Shown here: positions 50,295 to 62,700 of the stretch, in pieces
Position numbering within the stretch: the first letter of the stretch is position 1
How the letters are laid out: each line of letters begins with the position of its first letter
Source of the DNA: Paramecium tetraurelia
Taxonomy: Eukaryota; Ciliophora; Oligohymenophorea; Peniculida; Parameciidae
Assembly: GCF_000165425.1 (NCBI RefSeq)
Contig: NW_001798971.1
Location: 218,240 to 282,239 of the forward strand
DNA: 64,000 bases
Direction: 5' to 3'
Position numbers and translations under genes: made by a program
Notes under the pieces: model-generated
Databases searched by the model: none
Told to the model about the DNA's origin: nothing
The model's input: only the letters and a program-made list of their open reading frames with translations

Positions 50295-50366
50295 ATTATA
50301 AATTATGCTGTTACAACATTTATTTTTTATATTTTAAATTTAAATCATAATTTGCAGTTAATAAAA

Positions 50367-52192
50367 ATGGCTTTATTAAAAGACGATACTGCATTTACTC
50401 ATGTAATTGCAATAGATTTTGGGACTGGAGCATCAGGGTATAATATTAGAGGAATTATTTTAGATTCGGATTAGCTCCAAGAATTCTAGATAAAGAAGGC
50501 AAACCAAGAATTGAGGTTTTCAATCCATGCGATGATACAGATGATCAAAAAACACCAACTGCAATTCTATTTGATAATAATGGTTAATTTATTGAATTTG
50601 GATCTCAAGCACTTTAAAAATATGCAAGCATGCTTGATGATGGTGAAACAGCCTATTTGTTTTAAAATGTAAAAAATAATTATAAAATTCTTAGTATAAA
50701 ATGCATTTGTATCATATGCATAATCAAGCTAGGTCATTGGATAATCGAGAACTATCATTAATGTTAATAATAAGGGAAACATTAAAATATATAAGCAGCA
50801 AAGCAATATAGAAATTGAAGGAATAGGTTGGAAAAGTGATACCTACAAAAATCAGATGGGTATTAACAGTTCCAGCTTTGTGGAGTGAAGAACATAAATA
50901 ATTTATGAGAAAGGCAGCTGTCGAAGCAGGCATAGTTGATCATATAAATTCTCCAAATTTATTACTATGTTTGGAACCAGAAGGTGCATCTATTCAATGT
51001 AGAGAGGATGCCGAATAAACACTAAAGGAATAAATGGCAAAGAACTCTGTCGTGATGGTTTTAGATTGCGGAGGTGGTACGGTTGATATAACAGTTCATA
51101 AATTATTATGCGAGCCAAATGAAAAATTTTTATGTAATGAATTAATACCATCCTCTGGGGGCTGTGAATGGGGATCCAAATACGTTGATCTCTATTTTGA
51201 GGAATTTTTGAAGGAGTTTTTGGGTGATAAATTATTTACATCATACTAATTAAATGCTATAGCTCGTTTAGATATTTTAAGAGACTTTGAAATACTGAAA
51301 AGGAAATTTAAAGGGAATAAGGATGAAAAATGTATGATCAAATTCTCTTATTTGGGAGAAGAATTAAACACAAATAAATTGTAACTATTAGTTAAAGAAC
51401 ACAATCAAAAACATCCTCCAGAATATCAAGTTAAATTAAAAGGACTGTCAAATGTTGAAATTCCATCAGCTTTGATGGCTTCATTCTTTTAGACACTTTT
51501 TGAAAATATTAAAAATAAAGTTGCTTAATTATTACTCTAAGTGGAATAGAAAAAGGAAAAGGTAAACTTTATTTTTATGGTTGGAGGTTTTAGCGAATCT
51601 CCTTTTTTGAAGTAAGAAATTATTAAAAGATTCGAAAATAATACAATTTAGATTCTAGTACCAAGAAGGCCTTAAGTCTCAGTCATAAGAGGAGCTTGCT
51701 TATTTGGTTTAAGTCCAAGATCCATCACAAGTAGAATAGCTAAGAAAACTTATGGAATTAACACATTAACAACTTTTGATCCTGAAAGACATCCTATAAA
51801 AAAAAAAGTAATTATAGAAGGAGAAGAATTTAGTGAAGATGTATTTGATGCATTTGTTCGGAAAGGAGATGCTGTTGGGTATAATTATAATATTAAAATT
51901 TAGTTGCGATGAAGTTCATACTAAAATATATTGTCCAGTCAGATCTAGATAGACCATAATGAGAATTATCTTTTATGTAACTGAGAAAAGGGAAGTGGAG
52001 TTTGTAGATCAATAAGATGTTCAATAATTAGGGGAATTGTGCATAGATATTGGAAAACCATTATAGTCTGTAGAGGATAAGACTGTAAAAGTTACTCTGC
52101 TATTTGGAACAACCTGTATTTATGCTACTGCCACTAATAAAGATGGAACTGAAATAAAAAACTGCGAGTTCAAATTCGAATGTGGGTAATGA
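50367..52192 (+). CDS. HSP70 superfamily ATPase, HSPA12-like
   Basis: A 582-residue protein with an actin/HSP70 ATPase fold of the HSPA12 type. Seen: phosphate-1 VIAIDFGTGASGFGLAPRI, the HSPA12-like block RWVLTVPALWSEEHKQFMRK, phosphate-2 MVLDCGGGTVDITVHKL, GGCEWGSKYVDLYF, and the adenosine motif FMVGGFSESPFL. The C-terminus is a short beta domain, not a canonical substrate-binding domain with lid, and there is no EEVD. Function in ciliates is unknown; the family is atypical as chaperones. Introns: 50438-50463, 50669-50694, 51879-51903 (26, 26, 25 nt). Confidence 0.87.
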
Positions 52193-52434
52193 TCATTTTA
52201 ATTAATAATTAAATTATAATCATTTTCTAAGTTTTAATAATATAAATTAAAAAACAAAAATATATTGTCTTAATCTCAACCATTTTCAATTAATAATTTC
52301 AATAAATATATTACATATTTAATTGAACTATCATTTTCTGTAAAAAAATTAATAAAATTTCTCATCAAAGTAATCAAAGTAGAAGTCAAAATTTTCCTTA
52401 TTATATTAAATTGAGGATTTCACTTCGTATAAAA

Positions 52435-53050
52435 TGGAGAACACTTCAATTAAAGCCAAAGAAAAGCCTGTTAACAAGGGCCACGCTAAATAATAGGAAC
52501 CTGAAAATGTAATATTAAAAGGAAGGGGGTTTAGCTTAATGATAAGAGTAGTTGTAAATAGTATGCTCTTGGATGGATAATGCATGAATAAAGAAGAAGA
52601 TGAAATTTAATTCTAAATAAGAGACTTTATCATAAGATGAAGAAATAAGTAAATTTATTGACTTCGCAAAAGCGTATAATACAATTGATAGATAAAGAAT
52701 ATAGTAAAAGAATTATAGGTTCTCACTGATAAAGATGTAGAATATTTAGAAATTATTGCTGAATAGAAAAGTGTTCATAATATATAAATTAAGATTGAAT
52801 CACAAAAATTTATGAAAACTAACTTCGAATAGATTATTAAAATATGTTATGAAATTAATATCGTAAAAAATATGAAAAAGCTATTAAAAGCTAGACTAAT
52901 GGAGCGATTGATGAATTATTAAATGTTCAAGAGTTAATAGTTATGTTCTTAATTAGAACACTTCCTTAAGAGTATTAAAATAAAAATAAACTAGTATTTG
53001 TGAAATAGCAATTCGTAAGTATGTAATTTTCAATTCTTAAAGAATTCTGA
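52435..53050 (+). CDS. Possible small gene or decaying copy, structure unresolved
   Basis: Starts MENTSIKAKEKPVNKGHAKQ, has a good 26-nt intron candidate (GTAATA...TTTAG, about 52510-52535), then coding-like pieces in different frames: FNSKQETLSQDEEISKFIDF, VLTDKDVEYLEIIAEQKSV and KSQTNGAIDELLNVQELIVM, ending KEF before the TGA at 53050. Not all joints can be explained by short introns. Not recognised. Confidence 0.35.
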
Positions 53051-55545
53051 GAAAAATAAGTTCAAAAAAATTGTATTTTCAACACTTGGATCAAATATTG
53101 ATAATTTTTCAGATTTAAATTCAGTAAATCATCCCCTTGAATGGATAATGATACTGGGCTACTTTGATTTGAATAAAATTGAGCATCAATAATCTGGAAA
53201 TTGTTCGGTTAAGCACTCTTTAAAATTTCAAAAACCACTCAAAGAGAATTTAAAATTTATGATTAGGTAATGTAATTAAATTTCTAAAATGTCAAATTAC
53301 ATAATTACTAATAAAATAGGATCATCAGGGCTTAGAAATTTTAAACTTTTATTTGCAAAGAAAAAATATTTCTCTATAACCATTCAAAATTATATACATA
53401 TTTTATTAAACATAAAAATCTTGACCGAATTTGAGGTAAAGTGATATTTCCCTAAATCAAATATAGTGAAAATATTAGTAATTATAATAAATGTTTAAAT
53501 AAGAATGAATATCACTGATTTCAGAACAGTAAGTATTCTCTGTAATTAAATACCTGAATTTATAATAGAATTCTAAATTTTAGGCGCAACTGTTTTCATA
53601 AAAATGTTATGCTATTTGAAGGTTTGGATTGATTTGAATTTATTTTAAGCATGTAAAAGCTTAAAGGGTATTTTATATATTTAATATAAATAATGGTGTA
53701 TTTTCAACTATATTAATATTAAAAATATATATATTTGTTCCATTAGTCTAATTTAACAAACTTTACATAAGTAAGAACATTGAGAACATTTTCCATCAGA
53801 TTAATTTCTTATTGTAACAAATAATAATTTAAATTGCACTTAAAAATTATAAAATAGTGTCTATAGCTTTGCATTCAGATCACATTTTATCACAATATTA
53901 AAGACAGTTTTCTATTATTCTTTAATAACTTGATATGCATTAAGTGATTTAAGTTTATGGCTTTGTTATTAGGTAAAAAAATAAATAATATTTTTTAATC
54001 AAATAAATTTTTTTAATTATTTCCTTAAAAGAACTACTCTCTATAAAAGAATTATTGATGAAAAATGATTGATATACAAAAAGATGGTTGTTGATTAAAT
54101 TTAGCAGATATATGAAGGGATGAATGATTAAAGATCATTTGAAGTGGATCATCGATATATGAAATTAAATTCAATCAATTATTTATCTTTGGAAAACGTA
54201 ATAAAGCTCAATTAGTAATTTACATTAATTAACCAAATTCGTTTATTATTTTAGTAATTATTTTTATGCAATTACTTTCACTATAAAATTGAATTTTACT
54301 ACTGGCTAACCCAGTTAGATAGTAATAGCAATAATTTCTTTATTGTTCTGGTGAGTTGTAAAATTAATTTAGTCAAAGTTTGGAGTTCTGAAAATTATTT
54401 AATATCTAATATTTAGCCAATAGACTAGTATTTTTATTCATATGTTTAGGTGGAGAGGGGTATTTTATCATTTGCAATATTTCATCGAATAAATGAATTC
54501 ACAAATAACGTAATTAATAAATATAATATTTATAGGCTATATAAAAGAATAAAACTGTGTTAGGTAACTCAAAGTAATTCTCACTGTATTCAAAAAACTT
54601 ACAAATCAAGAAAGAGAAATTTTCTTAATGATGTGAGGCAAGTAATTCTTTAGGCGAGTATAGTTAATTTCTCTGAAATAATATTGATATTACTATCAAA
54701 CCAGAAAGAATAATATATTTTTAAATTTGCATTTAATAGTATACTTAAATAAGGTAAATTTCAAAGATATTTAGGGAGAGATGGATTAACTGAACATCAT
54801 TCATAAGAGAGGATACCTTATACACTTTAACTAATAATCTCAGAAACATCTCTATCATCACATTCGGAAACAAAAGCCACATATTTTTTTGATTAAAATT
54901 TAAACTACTGTGATGAAAAAAAGTTTCCAATTCGATTTATTTTTTAATTTTTTTCCACTTTTCATAAATTATAAATTATTTACCCACCTTTAATATTTAA
55001 CATTTTATTAATCTGGTATTGAAATAATTACCAAATAATATAGATTAATCTATAAACTGTGTATGCTTAGATGTAAAAAACATAAGGTAAGAGCTACAGC
55101 GAAACATTTAATAGAGAGACATTTAAAAATATCGGAAGACAAATTATTAAAATTAATTTTTTAGTATTCAAGGAAAGAAGAAAAGAATTTAAAAGATGGA
55201 GCGTTAGATTGAGGAGTGTATTTAAAAAAGTAACTTTGAATAAATGTGAATTAATTTATATATTTTGTGTTTATCTCCCTTGCAGGGAAGAATGTAATGT
55301 AATCTGGTATTCTTATAAATAATGCTAATTATTATTATTATTTATAAGAGATCAAAAATTTTGTTAATTCACTTGGTTTTATCTCATACACATGACAAAA
55401 TAAATCTCAATTATTTTCAGAATTCTATAGGATAAATAAATTTACCGAAACATTTTAAACATTTTCTATAATTTTATCCTTAATTCTTGAACATTATTTC
55501 CTGAGCTAACTGTTAACCTAAATATCTATATCTAAAATTCTTTTT
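53051..55545. other. Gene-poor AT-rich tract
   Basis: About 2.5 kb with very low G+C. I see no supported gene. A short plus-strand frame at 55063-55212 (MLRCKKHKVRATAKHLIERH..., 49 residues) has plausible composition but no partner exon and no recognisable domain. Another weak coding-like stretch lies near 54084-54200. Confidence 0.5.
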
Positions 55546-56560
55546 ATGAAAAAATTCTATCATCCAAACTAAGGTTCTAGGTTTACTCCAACAGATCTAG
55601 TTCCAAAAATTCAAGTTACTATTCATCTGCCCGTGGGCAATTAATTGATTTTTTTACTCCAATATCTAACCTAAAGACTGGTGTTTTTGGAGATGATTCT
55701 GATCAAAGAAACAATATTTAAAAAAGTAAACCTTCATTTAAAAAAATGGTTTAATTTAATTTGTAATAGAAAAAAATAATAATACGTCATCGAATAATAT
55801 TAAATAAGAGTTAATCAAGAACTTAATAACTAAGGCTGATTTTATTATAGACTAATTCACTTTTGCTAGGATAGTTAAAGAGAAGGGAATAGTGTTTTCC
55901 AACTCAAACTTCAGTGCTCTTTACCCTGAGTAACTTTCTATTAATAAAAGACGCATATACTTTCTATGATGGAATGCATTTTATCTTTACAAATATACAA
56001 AGAGAATATATTGACTAATTAAAAGAGGTAAATGAGTTAGGACTTGATTCCTAAATCATTAATTAGGTAACTTGGAGTGTCAAATTAGTTAAAGTATATG
56101 GTGAAGATATGGAGTAAAGAGATAAAATTAACAATAATTTTGGAGGATATTTTTAACTAGTAAAGCTGGACACTTAAATAAGGAAAAGAATAATAAAAAT
56201 TAAGTTGCCTTTGCCAAAAATAGATCAATAGAACCTGAAATTCCATAATTGTTAATGAAACGAGATTAAACTTAACCTTAGTAAAATAGTAAATGAAATC
56301 CATTATTAGCATTAAGTTTAAAAGAATAATCAAATAATTTAGTTACTCTAATCCTAGAAAATAAAATTAATCAACGAAATACCATTAACAATTACTTATA
56401 TGAAAATTTGAAATATCTCAATATGAAGCTGATATCATCGTTAAAAGAAAACTTCCCACATTTATGATTACTGGGAGTAAGGGAAAATTACTACATTAGA
56501 GTCAAGCTCTAGTGGGCATATCTCTAGGTATTTCAGATTGGGAATGAGTGATTTGATTTT
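55546..56560 (+). pseudogene. Degenerate coding remnant
   Basis: Begins with an ATG (MKKFYHPNQGSRFTPTDLVP) and holds clear coding-like pieces in several frames: QLIDFFTPISNLKTGVFGDD, FARIVKEKGIVFSNSNFSAL, FYDGMHFIFTNIQREYIDQL and VKLVKVYGEDMEQRDKINNN. Adjacent pieces overlap in different frames with no GT-AG sequence between them (for example around 55950), and TGA follows LKFHNC near 56258. This looks like a frame-shifted, no longer functional copy; family not recognised. Further fragments may extend to about 56800. Confidence 0.45.
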
Positions 56561-56891
56561 TTTCTCCTAGCCAAAATTAGTTAAAGCTCTAAGGGTTCTG
56601 TACTGTCAAATATTCGATACATCTTACCTTTGAGAGAGTCTCCCATATACTTCTAGTTTGCATATGGGGTGAATTTAAATACTAAGATAGATGTTGCATT
56701 TACTCTAATGAACCTTTAGTAGACTTAAAGGATTATTTTTCATTATCTTGATGATAAGTTTTGCCAAACGATCAACAAATTGAGAGAGGATTTTCCATAA
56801 TAATTAAGATATATTATTAAAATAATATATATATATTAATTTCTTATTCTATCAAAGTTAAAGTATTCATATTTTAAATAACATTAATTTA

Positions 56892-59149
56892 ATGTCTGGA
56901 GAATAAATTAACTATTGTGATATTCATCAATCAGAATTTGTCGCTATAGAAAATGGGGAAAATGAAATGGAAAAAAGAAGATTATGTCTAAAATGTTTAG
57001 CAAATGGACATAAGAGGAAAGTTATTCTCATAAAAGATTAGATTAAAAATGTCTAGGACATAAAATCACAATTTAATTCAGACAGACAAAAATAAATCAA
57101 AGGCAATTTGTAATATATAACAGAGTTGATAGAAAAAATTTCATAGCTCAAAGATTTCTATATTACTTAAATAAAGAAAATTGATGAACTTGGGGAAATT
57201 TGGAAACAGAAAATTCAAATTATGGGGGATTCTTCTATAGAATAGGTCAACAAACAGGAAGAAAATAATTAGGAATAATTTTTATGTTTTGTTAATTAAT
57301 TGTAAAATATTCAAATTCAAGAATTGTCTTAAAATTAAATTGATATTGAAAATTAATTATTATTGCTTAAAGAACCAGAAGTATTATAAGATTGTATTTA
57401 AATTGTAAAAAAAGTTCAATTTGACACTAAGATAATTAATATAGAAACTTAAGAAAAGGATTAAAAGTTAGTAATAATATATTATAGATTAATTAGAAAT
57501 TAAATATATTCTGTGAAGAACATAAAAATTAGAGAGTTATATTATTCGATTTGGGGAAAGTGGATACACAATTGAAGCGTTTGGCTTGTTTATAATGTAT
57601 AGATAAAAAATCTTCATAAAATTATTAAACAGTAAATTTTGTTCATTTAAAATGGAATAAAATTATAACAAAGCGGCAAGAAAACATGGAAAGGAATTTA
57701 AGAACATTAGATCTAAAAGTTAATTCAATAAATAAAGACATATATTCAATTTAAGAATCCATAAAGTAATCCTTTGAGTAAAATCACTAGAAATTAGACA
57801 TAAATTATAACTAATATAAAAAAGATGTTGAGTAAAGTACATGTCAAATGAAAATTAAATGGTAATAATTATCAAAAGAAGAAATACTCAAAATAGTAGA
57901 AGAGATTAGTAATACTGAAGAAGAATAAATATATAGAGATCCACTATTATAAAAGTATGTTAACTAAGAGGAATTAGTAAACTAAATTATCAAAGAAAAT
58001 CTTTTGTATTTATAAGCATGTTAGTTGGCTCAAATTAGCAAATTAAATAACCCACTCTTATAAAATTAAATATTTGATGAAATTACAACACTGATTTAAA
58101 AAACGAACTCAAATTTGAATAATGTTTTCAGAACTGGAGTTAATTCAACTTAGATCCAAAAGGAAGTATAAACAAAAGGCTAAATTAATAATTAAAATTT
58201 CACATATAAACTAATGAGAGAAAGCTCAGTCAAAGAAGAGCAATTATGTCGTGCAATGGCTTTTAATAAGGATTGTTCAATAGTCTTGGTCGGATGTAAT
58301 GATTAAATACAGGTATATGAATTTAGATAGGAAAGGCTAAAAAAAAATAAAGATCTCAAGGAACATGGAGGTAATGTTGTCGCTTTAAGTTTTATGAAAA
58401 AGTCGAATTAATTTATATCTGGAAGCGAAGGAGATGGATTGATTATAATTTGGTCGCTAAATCCAAATAATGAATGGTTGATATCGGAAAAGTTAATAGA
58501 ACACTCTGCAGGAATAAGATGTTTAATATTGAATGACAACGAAGATCTAATTGTATCATGTGACCTTGATGATACAATTTTTTTTTGGGTCAAATAATAA
58601 TAATAAAATTAATGGATTCTACAATAAACAATTAATAAATAAAGCGTATGTGCATTAAGTATAAATTAACAGTAGAATAAATTGATCTTATGTGGGTAGG
58701 ATGATTAAATATTAATATTAGAATTTTAAAAATCAAATAAAATTTGGGTTGCAAAACAGAAGGTATCAAAAAAAGGAATTAGAATTTGCTTCATAGAGGA
58801 TAATTTATTCACAATCTAAACATATTAAAATGAGATTTTGGAAGTGTATGAAATGAAGAATAAAAGTAAATTTACTAAAACTAAAGATGTTTAAGTATTG
58901 CGAGGTCAATAAGAGGAATGTCCTTTATTCCCTTAATAATATATAAAGTCAAAATGCTTGCTTGTTAGTAAGAATTGCTAATATGTAAATATTATTAAAA
59001 TCAAAGAAAATGGAGAATTTATAACTTAACAATCTATAGAGTTTCAAAGCAGTAAGTTGTATGGATGTATGAGTGATGATGCATAGTATCTTATAACTTG
59101 GGATAATGTATCAAAAGAAATACAAATTAGAAAACATTAAGAATTGTGA
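56892..59149 (+). CDS. Double zinc-finger, coiled-coil, WD40 protein
   Basis: A 743-residue protein. Two similar Cys/His modules: NYCDIHQSEF with RRLCLKCLANGHK (about 8-48), and IFCEEHKNQRV with LACLQCIDKK (about 190-230), each C-x2-H ... C-x2-C like a B-box. Long Gln-rich coiled coils follow each. From about residue 430: WD40-type propeller (FNKDCSIVLVGCNDQIQVYE, SFMKKSNQFISGSEGDGLI, EDLIVSCDLDDTIFFWVK, ending SDDAQYLITWDN-like block). This architecture is a Paramecium-expanded family of unknown role. One 26-nt intron at 57471-57496. Confidence 0.85.
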
Positions 59150-59718
59150 GGAGTTTTTAAGTTTTTAAAAATGAAAATTTGACAAATAAAATTATCAATT
59201 TTTTTTTTAATTGAGAGATCCCTAATACCTATTTTCTTAGATGATGTATCATTTTTGGAACTTTTCAAATTTTTAAGATTTCTCTTTTTTTTGAGGATCC
59301 ATTAAATTTCATTTTATGATTATTAATGTTACTATTAATTTATCTTTCTGATTTATTTAAAATAGTATTGTTTCTTTTTGGATATTGATCTTAACACTTA
59401 TTTGTTTAATTTATTTCCTAATATGTCCCTAATATCAAGAGAAACTTAGCAAAGAATATCACCTATTGCATCACGAATTTAAAATATCGAAAGATTGCTC
59501 CATATTTCAAAAAAATTATACACCTGGATTGGAGGATCGATTTTGCATAATTGTAAAATCATTGTTTGAGTGGAATTGCAAAGTCAGAATATGATGAGAA
59601 TAGACAACTACATTTACAAGAACAGATTTGAGAGATAAATTATTTTAGATAATAGAGGAATTCAGATTGATTGAAGAAGGTTGTTGATAAATATTTTTAT
59701 TTTTTGCATAATTATAAT
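59150..59718. other. Convergent intergenic region
   Basis: Lies between two convergent genes. T-rich tracts near 59205 and 59287; no coding-like frame or RNA gene seen. Confidence 0.5.
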
Positions 59719-62700
59719 CAATCTGATAATTGCATTAGTAAAGCAGTACCTCTTTTAATCCAGAAATCTTCTTCATTTGAAGCCTGGCCTGGATTAGGTT
59801 TGCAGGGCAACATAACATCAAACTGATATGATGGTCTTTCCATGACACCACAACGCACTTGATAATAATATGTGGGACATAAATAAAAGTTTTAACCTAA
59901 AAATATATGATCATTTTATACCTTTCTTTGATTTGCTTTTGCCCTCTTAGCTGACTGGTTTGAATAGGACGATTGGCATTTAATCGTGTAATTTCATGGG
60001 CTCAGCATCAACAATATAGTTCTTTTCATCCCATTTTGCTCCTTCAAGGAATAAACCATGAATATATGCACCATCTTTGGCAGCCTGAGGTTCAGATCCA
60101 TGTGGAAGGAAAGAGAATTCCCATCCAAATTGATCAATTGGAGTATTGACCTTTCTGGCACTCTATTGTAATAAAGCTGTAGTGAATCCAGTAGGGAATG
60201 AGAATCCAGAAATCCAAAAGACACTGGGTTATTATTTGATCCAACTTCTTAATTGTGCTACTCTCTTCTCAAGATCAACAATCCAACTAGATAAGGGTTT
60301 TAAGGAGTGATAACAGAATTTCCATTATTGAGGAACTTTGTTATCAAATAGACTGTGCATGATAGTTTCAAGGTCTTCTGAAATAAGCACTAGACCACTG
60401 AGACCTTTGTCTAAGTTAATGAGTGAATTTCTGACTGTGTTTAATAATTTATTGTATCTGGAAATCTCTTACATCAACACTATTTTCAATGGGTTTTAAT
60501 CTCCAGGTCTAACTTTCTCGATTGCTTCTTGCATATCAATTTCCTCTGGTACTTTGCCTAAGGTTTCTTGGATGAGTTTCTACACTTTGGTTTCCATGGA
60601 TTCTTCACCAGCCTTCACAGATTATGGCGATAATGAGATGATAGAATCAATTAGAGCATTTGTATCAGCAATCTATGAGGATATTTCAGCATTAATATGT
60701 TAGCCGAACACTTCAGCTCTCTCCACTGGAGGGAAATCTTCAACTTTACTTCTGTAGAACAATACATGATTGCTAATTTTATCATTCTTGCTTTCTTTTG
60801 GTTTGAATTCCTCAGGAATATAATAGTATTATGAATTCTCAACCAATTTATATTTCTCTTCAAAAATAATCTTATCTTAGAAGAAACTATTAGCATAGAC
60901 CTTCAACAATCTTTAATCATACTTGTCTGTCACTCTACCTCCATAGATAACATCAGCTATTAGATACCTGATTGCATCCCAAGGAGGACTCTTCTACACT
61001 GGTTAATCTTATTATTGTTATCCAAGTTATTATTATTATTGTTGTTAATTGTGTTTGCTATCATGTTATGTCTAGTCAACGTACATCAAAAGAATATTAT
61101 CAGCAGTTTCCCAATCTGAATCATTGAAATCATAGATAACATTCCATCCCATAGATTTGAACCTCTTACGTTCAATAATTAAACTATGGAACCAACAAAG
61201 TGAATACACTAATTTCATATAATGTAATTGATTGGTCAATTTCTACTATGAAAGAATTGATGGATCAAATTTTGATTATGACATATTGGTGTACAATCTA
61301 TTCATATTAGCCTTTACTCCTTTAGGTGGTTCTGTTGTCACCTTTAAACACTTTTAAAGTATGCTAATAGGGAATTTTGGATGAGGAGCAGAACTCAACC
61401 ATAATCTGAACTTTTCACTTGTGGCATCTGATTATCTCAGAGTTTCCATGCACTTCTCTAATTCTTTCAAGAAACTCAAACTCAAATGACAATTTGCCAA
61501 ATACACCCATAGACCAGCCTTGCTACCTTCATATAATTTATCAATAGCCTTTTAAGCTTAACCTTAACCCAAGGACACTGGTAACAACTAGCAATCCTTC
61601 ATCTTGGCAAATTGCTCCAATTAATGATAGGGATCAACACCTGGAGACAAGATGAATATCACAGGCTTATTTTTGGTGGTGTCATTGTAAATCGAATCAT
61701 AAGTAGTTGCAGGTGGCTAGGTATAGAATTGTCCCATGGTTGCATTAACAAATGCTTATGCTGCCAAAAGAACTCTGTCAGGTCTGATTATTTTAAGTAA
61801 GATCATCTTCTTAAGACTATCACATTTTTGATCCCATTCGCCTGGTAATGCGTCTGATTCTGGTGTTGGACTCAAATACCACTTCTTCCATTCTTTACCA
61901 TTGTGATTGAAAGCATTGATGATACCAGTAAAGTTTGGTAATTTATCCAAATCACAAATGGGCTTGCCATTATTATTCAGTGACCCAATCTGAAATTGGA
62001 TTGTGAGGTTGATTCTTTCTATCTGCATTTGGATCTCCACCTCTCAAGAAGAAGTTGTATTCCTCTAAATCAATTGTAATCTAACTCTTCAATTCGCTTG
62101 TGATGTTCACAGCCATTTAAATGGCCAGCAAGAGTTTATCTTTCTCGAATAATCCTCGGCATGCAGTTTTGAATATCTCTTCAGAATGTCTAGCTGCAAT
62201 ATCTGATAATTTCTCTTACAAAGAGTCATTTATGGATGCTCCTCTGCTTTGATATGTATTGATATTTTCACCAAAATTACTCAATGTAATTGGACAAGGC
62301 AAATTGATACATGTGATCAATAAGTGAAAAATCATTTAAAACAAAGAATAATTTGGATGCAATTCTGGCTAATGAACGATAGTTTTCTCTTGCTGCAAAG
62401 GTTTTCTTCATTGAAACAGCTGAGGTTTCGATTTGCTTCTTGACCTCTTCCTCAGTTTCCTTAGATTTGTCTAAGGTGACAATAAGATTTTCATCATCAA
62501 TCAAACTTCCTTTGATTTCCTAGAGCATCTTCAAAATATCATCATCCAACTTACGTAAAGTTATCTCATTTTAAGATTTCTTATTGACCAAATCATTCTT
62601 ACTCTTTTCTAATTAGGCTTCCATAATTTGAATGACAACTGAAATCAATTATTCTTCCAGACCTTTTTATTTCACTGTGAAATTAACTAAAGTGACTCTT

